Origin: Zygnema circumcarinatum
Taxonomy: Eukaryota > Streptophyta > Zygnematophyceae > Zygnematales > Zygnemataceae
NCBI GenBank assembly: GCA_037447605.1
Contig: CM074804.1
Location: 7,384,027 to 7,439,664, forward strand
DNA length: 55,638 nt
Direction of reading: 5' to 3'
Position 1 is the first letter of the stretch, and each line of letters starts with the position of its first letter. A program made the position numbers and the translations under genes. The notes under the pieces are model-generated. The model did not search any database, was not told the DNA's origin, and saw nothing but the letters and a program-made list of their open reading frames with translations. This document shows positions 11,040 to 23,026 of this stretch, in pieces.

Positions 11040-13812
11040 TCAATTTCCCTTCAGCTTCATCTGAAACACGATGCCTTCATGAAAGCCATTGTCAACAGGT
11101 ATCCGCAACGCTTCTTGAACATCCAAGTTGTGTGAGGCTGCCAAGGCCGAAAGCATCTTCCCAATGCTGCACACATACAACGCAATGTTGGAAATCACAA
11201 ACCATTTTCTGCTACTCAATCAACCTTGCATTTCTAGGGAAAGAAAGTTCTTTCCCCATAGACACCAGCAATACTGCTCAGACAAAAGGGAACTGGCAAC
11301 TGCATCCGTGTTTCGATCTGCATAGGACGGACATACGCACAAGTAAATAAAAAGTCTGGAAGTAACCCAGCTGCTCAAGAGAGGAGGGAATGCAACTTTA
11401 GAGTCTTTAGGGCTACTCACGAGTTCCATCTTGTGACGTATCCAAGAATGAAGCAGGGGGGCCTCGCAGGCCTTCCTTTCATGATCGCCACAACTGTATC
11501 GAAAAGTAGCCCTAAGCTTTCATGCTGGTAACCTATGCGTAGTAGTAGGTCAAGGCCTCAGCGGATTCAGCCAAATATGCATTCCACAAGTGCTGCATAG
11601 AAGGTCAGTAAGTGGCCTAAATCCCTCACCATCTCGTCCTAGGAATGAAGGGAAGAAGGGAAGGATACAGATGTCAGCTCCTAAGATAAAGTCGAAGCCC
11701 TCGGGATGCTTTTCAAGAATGGACTGAATATGTTCCTCGTTGCCCCAGTTAAGCTTCGCACATTCCAGTGATCCTGTACAAGGGATGGTGCATAAAACAC
11801 GGAGTACAGTCAAAGCATTGAAACAAGCAAGCATTCTCATAAAGCAATAGGTTCAATCAATATGGCACTCATACCATACGTGCATCTTTTTATTTCTTGA
11901 TGGTTCCCCAATGGACCAGAGATACAAAGATGATACCCATTAGAAAGAATCTCACCATGTGAGCCAGCTGTATAGGGACCATTTCTTGATCTCTGAAGCT
12001 CTGCATTTCGCTCCATCACCTAGAAAAACTCTCTCCAATAGATACAGTTCAAAAATTCTGAAATAAAGCTTTGGCCATTCGTCTAGTTCGCACGCTTAGC
12101 TCCAATCTTTGCATAGCCATTGCCAACCTGAACCAATCCTTTGGAAAGCACGCCATTACAACAACATCGAATACGAACCCTTTCACCTTCAGAACGGTGT
12201 CATTGTGGTCCGTCATCACGACTTTGGAGCAGAATTTTGAACATAGAATCCCTGTGAGTCCTGAGACAGCATAGAGCAGGAGTGGTCCAATGATAGGCTC
12301 AAAAGAAAGACCTAAAAACCAGCAGACGGTGAAGCTTAAGACTCAGCTGTGCCTTAAATCTTAGTCCTTTAGTTCCAAACTGACTGATTTAAGTGAAATG
12401 CAGTGCTCGACGATGAGAGCAGACGCCCCCCCCCCCCCTCTATGATCTATCCTCCATCAAGTGAAATATTTTGAAGTTCTGACTACTGCTATAATGTTGC
12501 CTCACCAACTCCGGAGCCAAGTTCAAGAATCGACGCTCCTGCAAAATCCTTCTCGTGTTGGCATAGATAATCGTTTAATACTTCAGCTCCAATCCAAACC
12601 AGCTGTCCTGTTAGATCGAAGTCGGCTGCAAGAGCAGATCACAGCACCAGCAGCTCGAGAGTTATTTGAATTTCTGTCATGCGCCGACGTTTCATTCCAT
12701 GTCCGTACATCCAAAAAACAAAAAAATCTGCAGAACAAGAAATTCCATTCGTTTATATATACCAATTGTGAAAAAAGTCTATTTTGTCACTAATATCCAT
12801 CAAAAGGTATAAAATGTTGAATCGAATTGAAGATGAGTTGCAAACAGAAAAAAGTCAAGGCAAAGTTGCTTCTTTGCAACTGACACGAATGATAGGCTTT
12901 GTAAGACTGTAGATGACGTGAATTCTTAGCAAAGCCTTCTCTGTCCAATTATGCTGAAAAATGTCTACCTGCACTGAAAACCTTAAGTGCCAAAAGAAAC
13001 AATGAGACACCACCATTTTCTACTGAATGGCACAATCATGCAAAGGTCATATTCTCCTGCATGCACGTTAAGCAGAGGGTAAAGTTTTGCAGGTTTGCCA
13101 ACAGCCAAGGTGCCTACTTGACGACGCTTGCAGGGAGTAGGCGGAGAGAGAAAATCCTCCAATGTGGTAATCTCGAAGGACATAGCTGAATGGATATTTA
13201 AGATGAGAAAACTAAGTCAACTTTGCTCAGAACAAGGACAAATAATCCGGTCTAGGGTTTAGCCTTTGGGCACAGGCTGTTATCAGTTTTCTCAAGCAGA
13301 GTTACGACTCTGCTTTCAGGTCTATCTGTTGATATTTGGGAATGTCCTCACTTAAACTGGTTACGGTTAGGTGAAGTTTCAACGTTGAGACATGTCGTTT
13401 AAAGTATACATCCAGTTCTGACCAATCAATGCCTAGAAATGCAAACGGATTGAATGTTGATAAACTATGGAGCCTGAAAGGATTGTAGAAGTGCGATAAG
13501 GCATGCCGCCACTGTTCATAACTTCGAGCATGCAACAGATTTTAGACTCTAGCCTCACTTCACTTCAACAAGTACTCATGTAATTCACAGTTCAAATCTA
13601 AAACGATAGCAAGATCTTTGGTCGAGGTGGTTTGGAATAACATCTTAAGGAAAGCTGGAATGGCTTTACCTTTCATCCACAAAGAGAGAAGATTCAAAAT
13701 ATGATTCTGAATCCAAAGCTTCTCTCTCTGCACCGGCGACCTGCTCGTGAATTATTCTCCTTTCATTCGTGTCCTCCTCTTGAACCTGGCGTGATTCTCT
13801 CATCGCCTCCAT
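11040..13812 (-). CDS. METTL21-like class I SAM-dependent protein methyltransferase
   Basis: Eight exons with matching phases: 13812-13670, 13185-13118, 12625-12506, 12251-12187, 12019-11956, 11773-11669, 11532-11421, 11166-11040; 267 aa. The Rossmann core shows DFDLTGQLVWIGAEVL, motif I LELGSGVG (~103-110), the acidic loop VMTDHNDTVLK and FDFILGADICY (~180-190). The last holds the D-x-x-Y motif typical of METTL21-type lysine methyltransferases. The later LLFDTV and FILGYVTRW segments match the plant members of the family. The N-terminus (SYVLRDYHIGG) also fits plant homologues. The target protein cannot be read from sequence. The first ATG follows an upstream in-frame stop. It shares an upstream region with the folate gene on the other strand. 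Confidence 0.9.
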
Positions 13813-14134
13813 TATCACCAGCGATAATTTCAAAGCTCTGGCAGCACTCTGAAATCGCAGCAGGAATTTTGCCCTAACGAGAGATTCACGTTCGATTGCA
13901 GAATTGCATTGAAACGCAACAACGATCGCTATGTCTGAATCGCTCCTGCGTTCAAGAAACCGTCTAGAAAATGATCTGCAGCAAACAAGGAGAATGGAAG
14001 GAGGCTGCCAGTTTTCAAAACGGTGAATTCACTCTCAGATTGAATGCAGGCTGACGAACATCAATCCATGGAGTCTCAGGCGCTTACGTTATGGCATCCG
14101 TGGAGGGCCCGTGAGTGAGGAAACGGGAGGGAGA
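13813..14134. promoter_or_regulatory. Bidirectional promoter (methyltransferase / folate cyclo-ligase)
   Basis: A gap of only 322 bp between divergent start codons, if the presequence exon of the folate gene is accepted. It must carry both 5' UTRs. No distinct core element could be assigned. Confidence 0.4.
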
Positions 14135-16827
14135 ATGTTCGCAATCCGAGCACTGGCTAGCTCGCGCTTGTGTTCCCTTCCCTGCTTGAACAGCTTGGCC
14201 AGACCGTCTGAACGGTTTCTGAAGCAAAAAAGCAACGCTGAAGTAGCTTCCAGCTACCCTACGCTCTTGCACAGGTGTGATAATGATAAATATGTTGTGT
14301 GAGGGAAGCCGCGCAAGCTTGAAGAATTAGGCGAGCATGTTTTAGACGTCTGGTGTGTCGCAAGTCTGCAATTTTGCGTGGAGTATTCCGTCTTAAGGCA
14401 TTCTCTCCATGCTTTCTTCCTTGATGTTCATGGTGTCTGAGTAGATGAGCAGTGGTCACCGTGAAGACAAACTGTACCTCCCTTTGCTTGAATGAAATGA
14501 AGGAGAGAATATCTGCGTCAAAAGAATGACTTTTACAGCATGTCTTTTGGGTTTGATGCTGCATTGGCTGGATGGAGTATTGGATTAGAGTTCGTAGTAA
14601 AAAAGGCCATTGCAGACCAATGAACGGCTTACTGAGGATTTTTCAAAGCTTGAAGCTAAGGAAATGAAAAGTATAAAAAGGCGTTGATGGCAAGACGGAT
14701 GGCCTAATGTACGAACAAATGAGCGCATTTTTATCACTCAGGAAATTGGAGGGGACAAACAACAGCGGACTGACGTGGATATCCTCTGCTCACTTTATGT
14801 TGGTCTACAACATTTGATCGATCAAATACGTTATCATAAAGTTGAAGTTGGAGTGAATTCGCGTGCATTGTTGTGAGATGTACAGCGGGGTTTGGTGGAG
14901 TTCAGGTTGATCTCGGAGAAATCCACTAAAGCAATGGCTGATCCTGAAGGCAGCACAGCTAACCTGGAGCCTTCACAACGATCTCCAATGGATACGCTTT
15001 TCAACCAAAAAAAGGTTCTTCGAACACTCGTGAGGCAGAAGCTTCGCCAGCTTCCATCGGAGCAGCGAGCAGTTGAAGGTCAGCATCTGACTTACGCCAA
15101 CAAACTTAATATGCATAGAGTTTGACATTTTATGTGCGGAGCAATGGGACCCTATGTATATGCAGATCCTGCTTCTTGTTGTCCAGCATATCTCGGCAGA
15201 TATGGTTAGTTTACAAGATATCGATAGTTCAATGGTTATGTCGGACTAAAGCACTATGCTTGATCTATAAATCATTGTGTCATTCGGATCTTTTTTTTGG
15301 TTCTATGTGATGATGTTACTCCAAGCAGATTAATCATTGTGGGCAATGTCAGTCACCTTGCAGATGATGCAGTGCAGCAGCACATCCTGGCAGCAGATTG
15401 GTTTCAGAAGAGTCAGAGAATATGTGCCTACATCAGCTGCGCTTCCCTTCGAGAGGTAGCCACCGACACACTTCTTGCTCGCATCTTGGAATCACACAAC
15501 AAGTCGCTCTATGTGCCACGTGTCCAAGACAAACAGAGCCACATGTGCATGCTCCGAATCCGCAACACAACGGAAGATGTCGCAGCCAACAGCATGGGCA
15601 TCATGGAGCCCACACCCATCCTGCCAGATGGGACCCCCCGCGATGATTGTAAGTATAAGAAGCCTCCTTTTCTCGAATGCTTTTCTCTTTTTTGTGGAGG
15701 GAGGGTCTCAGAATCCTTGGGATATGTGGCTACATGTCACAGTTATCGACAGTGGAGCACTAAACTGGATTGTCCAGTTTCGGAATAGGCATATCTGAGA
15801 ATGTGGATTTTGCGGGTGTCTGGGTGCAGTGCTGTCTGCAGAGGAGCCTTTGGATCTATTGCTTCTTCCTGGTATCCCACAAAATCTCTCCTTTCTTTTT
15901 GTCTCACATACCTGCACGTTTGTTCCCAAATCACGGGCCACTAAGTGGAACCCAACATGTACAAGTCCAAACTCGAGAGGTCGACGTTGACCTCTCGAGT
16001 TGGCACATGTTAAGTTCCACATGTCAGTTTTTTCAGGGTTGTGATTGATCCACTCAAGCCGCATGATCTCCACTGCAGCCATGCATTCTTAACATCATCG
16101 ATCTGCTGCAATTTGCAGGACTTGCATTCGACCGCCTCGGTGGTCGTCTTGGTCGTGGAGGAGGGTGAGGCTTTCCAACCATGGGCAGTGAAAAGGTTAG
16201 GGTCAGTGTTAGGGTTAGGGTCAGGGTCAGGGTTAGGGTTAAAATAGCTGAACGTGGTGTCTTTATGGAGCTTCTGTATGTTGAAGTTTTCAAGGACTTC
16301 GAGTTGCCTTGCTGTACTGCTCAACTCAGCACTTTGTAGTGAACATCGGTTCATTGTCAACTCGTGGTTTTCATTGATGTCGAAATTCGTGTTCGAACTT
16401 TATTCCATGAGATAGCCCTACACTTACCAAGATTGTCGCTGTCCTTTTCTGCTGGGTCAGATACTACGACCTGTTCATTCAGACGTACTTGGAGCGAGCC
16501 AAAAGTAAAGGATGGCGCAGGCCCCTGCTAGGTACTTCTACCGAGCAGATGTTCCCTGCCATTTATTGTTGTCCCACGCTTGATAGTTTTATCAGAATAC
16601 CAAATAACGAGAGAAATTTCATCCACATGAGCTTTGACCCGTCTCCCTGCCTCCAACTTTCCTTGTTTCTTTCTTTGTTGACAGTGGCCCTCTCCTACAA
16701 GATACAGATACAAGAGGAGGCCATCCCCATGGACCAAACGGATGTGCGGGTGGATGCCGTGATGTCAGCAGACGGCCTGCTCACGTTTGCACGCAAAGAG
16801 GAGCCAGTCCTTGGACCCAGCCTTTAA
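14135..16827 (+). CDS. 5-FCL: 5-formyltetrahydrofolate cyclo-ligase (5,10-methenyl-THF synthetase)
   Basis: Converts 5-formyl-THF to 5,10-methenyl-THF with ATP. Exons: 14135-14274, 14906-15078, 15364-15648, 15830-15871, 16119-16164, 16461-16531, 16685-16827; 299 aa, phases consistent. Family marks: LFNQKKVLRTLVRQKLRQL at the start of the domain, SQRICAYISCASLREVAT, KSLYVPRVQDK, NSMGIMEPTP, LDLLLLPGLAFDR and the nucleotide/substrate loop GRLGRGGGYYD (~222-232). The first exon encodes MFAIRALASSRLCSLPCLNS, an Arg/Ser-rich leader like a mitochondrial presequence, as in the plant mitochondrial enzyme. Its splice to 14906 rests on phase and plausibility. If it is wrong, translation could start at 14934 and give 243 aa. 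The other six exons are firm. Confidence 0.93.
15945..16020. repeat. Fold-back inverted repeat inside a folate-gene intron
   Basis: The central arms AACTCGAGAGGTC / GACCTCTCGAGTT pair perfectly around a 6-nt loop. The similarity continues outward (AACATGT, GTGGAAC) with a few mismatches, so the whole 76 bp can fold as one hairpin. It lies in the intron between 15872 and 16118. Confidence 0.85.
16196..16240 (+). repeat. Telomere-like GGGTTA/GGGTCA tract
   Basis: About seven tandem hexamers of TTAGGG type mixed with TCAGGG variants, in the intron between 16165 and 16460. Whether it is a true interstitial telomere remnant depends on the telomere repeat of the species. Confidence 0.8.
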
Positions 16828-18003
16828 CGTTTCGAAGTTTTAGGGGATCCCCACGATGCATATTCTTCAGGAGAGAGATGAAGTGCTTGGTTTCGGACAT
16901 TGACTTCAAGTCCTCTGTACAATGGTTATGATAAAAAACGAAATGACAATACAACGGCTTTTTGGCCCTCCAGACAGGTGTGGTGGAAGTGTGAAATGGC
17001 TTTTGTGAGTACAGCAGGGGAAGGCAATCCTATGCCAAGACAGTATTTGTCTTTGCAGAGCAGAATTGGTGTACAAGCCCTTCCATGGAGCTTCGCGTTT
17101 CTTATGTGCGTTCAAAGGTGGCGCTCTTCCTTTTACCCCATTCTCTCGTCCCGGTCTTGGCTCCCACCGCCGTGCCCATCTCTTGCTTACTTTTTGCTGT
17201 GCCGAAACCTCCGCTTCTTCTATCGTGTGTGGTGAAAGTAACCCTCAACCAGTGCAAGCCCAGGCCTGAGTGCACCGCAAGCGGTTGACCAAGAGTCAAC
17301 GTTTGGCAACATCATAGGGCAACACCAAAGCTCCAGCCCCCCCAAACCTTCCTTCCTTCGCGTTCCATTCCTTTTCTTCCAGTAATTGGGTGGTTTCTTC
17401 ACAACGAAATGTGCAGAACGAGAGGGCAATGTTTCATGTATTCGCAACTAACTTTGAAAGAACTACAAAATAAGAAGAACGCATCAAACAGCCCTTGTTT
17501 GAAGCAGCGAGTCGAGCAGCATGTCTGCTAACCTCGCAGCCGTGAGTAATAGAGCAAAATCACAGATCACAAAATGTACAATGGTCCTCCTCTCACTGCG
17601 TGCAGCCTGCACACAATGTCACATGTTTGCTCTCTATGGGCACATATGTGCGCTCAAGATAAGCAGACACATGCTCACCATGGGCACTCGCCTGTATCAA
17701 AACCAGGGTTTGACTTCTGTATGTATGCGTCTACCCCCACCCCCCCAAAAGTATAATATCTATCTCTCTCGTGTCTCTCGCTCCTCCGTTCCAGAGGAGG
17801 AGCCCCCTGCTGTCAGCTTGTGGAGGCCGAACAAAATCACTGCCTGGAGGTCCAGCGATACATTTACTAAGCGCAGGGCTACTGGGGGTTGAAAGGATCA
17901 ACATCGTTGCTAGGCAGAGAAAACGGAGCTCCCTATGAGACGCCGCGCCCTTTAGGGCAAACGGATGGATGCATTTCGCCTACAAAAAAGACACACTTTG
18001 GAC
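16828..18003. other. Convergent intergenic region
   Basis: 1.2 kb between the 3' ends of the folate gene and the EXORDIUM-like gene. It should hold both 3' UTRs. I see no further gene, RNA or repeat of note. Confidence 0.6.
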
Positions 18004-21000
18004 TTACTGTTGACGCAGAGGAGGGGAGGCCCCCATGTCCTGTACAAACGGCAGGATAGTGATAGGTTCAAAGGGGAGCAGACTCGGGGGAGGCGGAGAG
18101 GGAGAGGGAGGCGGAGGAGGAGATGGAGGCGGAGGGGGAGAGGGAGGCGGCGGGGGAGAGGGAGGCGGAGGAGGAGAGGGAGGCGGAGGGGGAGAGGGAG
18201 GCGGCGGAGGAGAGGGAGGCGGAGGGGGAGAGGGAGGCGGCGGAGGAGAGGGAGGCGGAGGAGAGGGAGGCGGAGGAGATTGACGAGGAGGAGGCTTTGG
18301 ACTCCCCCCACCCGACCCTGAACAGGACCCGCAGCTCCCTGAAAAGCAGCACTGCCCCGCAGGACAGGGGTAGCCGCTGTATGCCGCCCCGCAGCTCCCC
18401 TCCGGCACCCCGAACCCGTTGCTGCATTCTCCCGCGACGGGGTTCAGCAGCTGCTGCGTGAAGTAGAGCGCCCCCCCGCTGCCCTTCACGGTGTAGTTCC
18501 GCCCGTCGCCGCTCCCCTTTACGGCGAAATAGTTCCGGCAGTGGTCACCCGCCTCGCCCCCGTCGTAGGTGCTCGTGAAGTCGACCCACGAGCTGATGTA
18601 GGGGTCCGTGGAAGACTCGCTGAGCTCGTGGAAGAGGGTGGAGATCATGCCGTCAACGCCTATGTCGCCGTTGGGGGCTTGGAACCACGGGTATGCGCAG
18701 CTGGTCACGCACTGCAGGGGAAATGGGGGGAGGGGGGGAGAGAGAGGGGGGAGGGGGAGGGGGAGCGGGAGAGGGGAGAGAGGAGAAGAGGAGGGAGAAG
18801 GGAGGGAGAGAGGAGAGGGAGAGGAGAGAAGAGAGTGGAAAGTAGAGAGAGAGGAGAGAGGGGAGAGAGGAACGAGAGAGAATGGAGTGGGAGGAGAGAG
18901 ATGGGGAAGCGGAAGAGGAGGACGAATAAGTCAGGCCATGGCGATGAAGGCTGCATCTGAGTTTTGCGGCATCCATACAAGAGATAATAGACTGCTTTGA
19001 GTCGCCATTTTCATTCCGTCAACTAAAGTATGCACTGCCCTAATGGCACGACGAGCATACGACCCCAAAAACGTGCACGAAGTGGAAATGAGTGGTTAGC
19101 CGGCTGACCTGCGTCTCCGGATTTCCCACCCAGACCATCTTCCCCCCCCACGAGTTGGACGTGTGGTAGCCGCAAATGTACGAGCAGAAGTCCTGCACTT
19201 GCGTGCCTGCGTCCGTGAGAACTACGTAGATGGCGTCCAGGTTCCGCGGGAACGCGCCGGCGGCAACCTGCGCATGCATGCATGCAGCGGCAGGTAAGAC
19301 AAGGAAGGAAGCACGCCCTCAGTACAGGGTGCAGGACAACGAAAAGAAAACTGGGCATCCTTCTAATGAAGGAACATGCATCTCCTCGTCGATGCAATGC
19401 GACTTCCTTTCATCCCAGTTTTCGGATCAAGTATTTTCTTTTTAAAACTAGAAGAAACTGAAAAGTAGAATCTTTAATATATTTCTACTACGCTGGCATA
19501 CCGAGCTGTCGATGGTAGCCCAAAGCTGCGAATGCTGAACATTGTTGCCATAAGGGCTCCCAACGCTTGCTTCCCCCTGCAAGCAAGCAATGGTAGCAAA
19601 CAATTGAAGGTTGAATAACAAAGTCAAGAACCTAAACTTCACACTGTAAAAGAAACGCTTCAAAAAAGCTTCAAGTTTCACCCTATGAAACTTCTTGACC
19701 CCAACTCTTAATCTCTCCGTAATCCGCACCTCAACCTAGTCATTTGAACCAAACCTACGACCCTAAATTACACCTCAAAACGAACTCCTCCACTCCGAAC
19801 TACCCACTTTAGACCGGTCCAATCTGTACCCCACGATCCCTATCCTACTCCAAAAAGAGCGACCTCCAAAACCAATGCAGGGCAAGCGCTATGGTTCGAA
19901 CCCCGAGAGTGATCTCCCCCGAGACGTGGTTTCCCTCCGAGTCATAAAAAAGCTGCGCCACATTCCAGAGCTGCGCAGCGCTGTCCGGAGTCTGCTTCAT
20001 GCTCTCGTCTCCGAGGGAGCGAATGAACCCGCGAACAATGCTCTTTTGGCTCTCCTTCCAGCTCCCATACCACACAAGGTATATGGAGATCGGGTTGTGC
20101 AGGACGGGCCCCCCATGATAAGGAATGTTTTTGGGGGGCAGGTTGGGCCCTCCGGGAGTCGGAGTGAGGTCCAAAGGCGAGAGGGAGTCCAAGGCTTCTC
20201 CTCCTCCTCCGAGGCTTTGGGGATCGGAGAGAGAGGAGAGGGAGGAGGCCTGCTCGGGGGCGGTGCCGGAAGCTTCGAGGAAGGAGGTGTGGGAGTGGAT
20301 CAAGCACACCCCAAGTCTCGACCGTTTCGCATCATCACCTGCGGAGGGGTGAGGGGGGGTCAGACAGAGGAGAGGAGAGGAGAGGGCTGCTGGGAAGGGC
20401 AGCTCCATCTGGAAACCTGCATTGACTCGCATTGACCTGCGTTGACTTACGTTGACTCGCATTGACCTGCATGGACTTGCATGGACCGAGGAGGGCCCAC
20501 CTGGGCCGGCGGTCGTCTGTGGAATTGCGAGGGTGGCGGAGCCGCGCAGCTTCGTCGCTGCTGCCGGCTGGGGTGCTGTGATTGGGGGGGGGGGGGACAC
20601 GTGTCAGGCTTAGTGGGCCTCCGGGAGGAGCGCATGAGAGGGAGAGGAGAGCGACAAGAGAGAGAAAGAGAGAGAGGAGAGGGAGGGGAAGGGCGGGGAG
20701 GGAAGGGAAGCGTAGACCGTGGGAGGGAAGAGAAAACTTGGGGAGGGGGGGGAGGAAGGGGAGGGGTGAGGGAGGCGGAGCAAGGTAAGGGACACTATGG
20801 ATGGCAGTGAGGCAGGCGAATCCTCCCTTCCAAATAGACGGCTTGACTTCAATTCAGCGCAAGAACCGAATAAACTTCTTAAATGGAGAAATTTAAACGT
20901 GCGCTGAAAAATTCCTCTCATTCAGAAGAGGAGCATTTCTCAATGCGGAGGCGGAGGAGGCTCCTCGTGCTCTAAACAAAGGGGAAAAAAAAAACTCCAA

Positions 21001-21249
21001 AGGGGGAAAACTTTGAACTTGCGCTCCTCCATACATTCGAGAGAGGAGGCGGAAACGGGCCCTATTTCCCGGAAGCTGCCGCCAAGGAGGGGACACGTGG
21101 CAGGCAGCGAGAGGAGGGCACTGACCTCGCTGGGAGGCCTCCACCCGCCCCACGGTGGGGCCCACCATGAGGACTGCAAGGACAGCTGTCACCACGAGAT
21201 TCGCTGCCGAGGACTGCCGCCACCTCCGACCGGAGGGCGGAGGCGACAT
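18004..21249 (-). CDS. EXORDIUM-like secreted protein with Cys-rich segment and SPPPPP tail
   Basis: Member of the EXORDIUM / phosphate-induced protein 1 family, apoplastic proteins linked to growth in plants. Exons: 21249-21126, 20575-20501, 20338-19902, 19576-19502, 19267-19109, 18711-18004; 525 aa. The first exon is a signal peptide (hydrophobic LVVTAVLAVLMVG). Family marks: HGGPVLHNPISIYLVWYGSW, SQKSIVRGFIRSL, LWNVAQLFYDSEGNHVSG, VQDFCSYICGYH, VWVGNPETQC, SPNGD-like APNGDIGVDGMIS and the HExxE site HELSE (~318). The C-terminus adds a Cys-rich stretch (CPAGQCCFSGSCGSC) and then about nine SPPPPP/SPPPP blocks, as in hydroxyproline-rich wall proteins. Exon 3 starts with a Ser/Pro/Gly-rich insertion. 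All phases match. Introns carry strong GA-rich tracts. Confidence 0.9.
18717..18935. repeat. GA-rich purine tract in an intron
   Basis: Almost pure purine on the plus strand for more than 200 bp, in the last intron of the EXORDIUM-like gene and close to its splice acceptor (pyrimidine on the coding strand). Confidence 0.85.
20417..20486. repeat. Degenerate 10-bp minisatellite in an intron
   Basis: About seven imperfect copies of a 10-mer of the form TGCATTGACC / CGCATTGACT, in the second intron of the EXORDIUM-like gene. Confidence 0.8.
20636..20790. repeat. GA-rich purine tract in an intron
   Basis: Long purine-only stretches (GAGAGA and GGGAGGG types) in the first intron of the EXORDIUM-like gene. 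Confidence 0.8.
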
Positions 21250-21960
21250 TTGGGACAGAGAGAGAGAGAGAGGGAGGGAGCGAGGGGAGGGAAGAAGAGA
21301 CACAGGAAGCGAGAGGGAGCGAGAGTGGAGAGAGAGAAGGAGAGTGGAGAGAGAGAGGGAGAGTGGAGAGAGAGAGGGAGAGCGGTAGAGAGAGGGAGAG
21401 AGCTCTGCGGGAGTGTTCGCAGAGACGGCGGCGCCCTCCCTCTTGTCAGCGCCGCGCGGCACGTCCGCCGGCGGCCGCCGAGGGCCCACTCGCTCGCCGC
21501 CACGTGGCGCTCCTTTTCACCCGCCGCGGTCCAGGGGCCCTGCCGTCCTCAAAACAGAAAAAGTATATTTATTTTCGATTCAATATGGGATACTTGGTAA
21601 GCCCTGTACTGGCTCGGACTGGCTGTGACGGGTCAACTGTCGGAGATTCAGTCAATGGGGTTCCTCAGGGTGTCCGTTGCGCCGACATTGTTCGTACAAT
21701 CGAATCTATTACTTTGGCTACGCGTCGCGCTCTCATTGGTGCCTTACGGTCACCGATCCGGTCCCACTAACGATCGGTTCCACGTGACGTGCACCCATTG
21801 GCTTACAGGGACCGTCACACGTGGAAAGGCGTTCCGTGATTGGCTGCGCGGCGGCTGCTCTGATTGGGTGCCGCTGAAGGTGAAAGGCGCCGAGCGGGCA
21901 AGCCACGACGAGTTGGTGGAGCGGCGGCCTTTCCATGGAGGCTGTTGAACGGCGAGACGG
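21250..21960 (-). promoter_or_regulatory. Upstream region of the EXORDIUM-like gene, GA tract plus CCAAT/ACGTG cluster
   Basis: A GA-rich tract (about 21259-21405) directly precedes the start codon. Further upstream (21500-21880) are several ATTGG (inverted CCAAT) motifs, for example near 21736, 21797, 21837 and 21864, together with CACGTGG or CACGTGA motifs. The grouping suggests an active promoter, but binding is inferred from motif identity only. Confidence 0.45.
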
Positions 21961-23026
21961 CCTACGTGGACGTCCGAACCCGTAGAACTGTTACATTCGT
22001 AATAACGCATAGAAAATAAAATGGCATTCGATCTCTCCATGGGGGTGTCGTCAAATGGCCAAGGCCATGGCCATGGACATGGACATGGACATGGACATGA
22101 ATTTCATGGATGTTATGGACAAAGGCAAAAGGTAGTACAGTACCAAAGGAGAAGCGGTCACACATGACCCAGGAATGGAAGGCAAGCTTTGAGCTGAACT
22201 CTGCTTGTAGGCCCCGCAACAACACGGGCTTTAGAGGCTGCCGGTGTACCAGGGGTTTCAGACTTGCTTGGGCAACGGTATCAAATCAGGAATTGCTTGC
22301 TAGAAATTCTGACCCTGGACAGTGGCAATTCGCAGTAATCAGGGTTGGCTTTGCTGTGTTACGGAGTCCCCTCACTGTCACCTTTAGCTACATCTACGTC
22401 CTACGAGGTTGGTACTTAGTGGGCCGTGCCATACAGAGGAACCTTTAAGACGTTCACACATCGCCTGGCAACGCGTTTTCACGGACAGGGTTTCTTTTTT
22501 TCGGGAAAAAATAGTTTTGTTTATTTTCTGGATGGCAACAGTGTGCATGCGAATAGCTCCAGACTGGAATGAAAAACTTCACTCGCCAAGGCTTGCAGGT
22601 GTACAGACATTGGTGAGTACACCTTTTCAGCGAATGGGAGATCCGCGTTGCACACATCTCCAGTCGAGATTCCCTTACAAACGTTTTGCTTTGCCCGAGC
22701 TGAATAGTATTGAGCACAATGACAAGACGAGTCGCCAAATGGCCCTGTTCCGCATACATTGGCATACAATTCGGCGAATCGTGCTAAGATGCCATTTGGC
22801 GTGTCCTTATTGGAAACGGTTGACTTTTACCCCTTGTCGCTGGCTTCAAAGCCGGAGCTGCAATTGCGGGCGATTCCCCCGCTTCTTCTGAACTCCTGAT
22901 TCAGACTCAGGTCATAGCCAGGCTCTAATGTCTATATACAAAGTAACTACAGTTGAAAACATCCCCCATTCCATTTACAACAACTAAACTGACCAACAGG
23001 TAAACTGAACTAGAACTGCCATCACC
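21961..23026. other. Intergenic region with a short ATGGAC minisatellite
   Basis: No gene is supported here. About 22056-22100 holds tandem CATGGA/CATGGC hexamers, six or seven copies. The last few hundred bases should include the 3' UTR of the NAP1 gene. Confidence 0.6.

Noticed and set aside
12640-12765. Additional methyltransferase exon containing TEIQITLELL or DRNSNNSRAA
   Set aside because: Joining 13118 directly to 12625 keeps the phase and gives the expected LQASSTDFDLTGQ. An extra exon is not needed.
18035-18461. Gly/Glu/Arg-repeat proteins on the plus strand
   Set aside because: They are the complement of the SPPPPP-coding exon.
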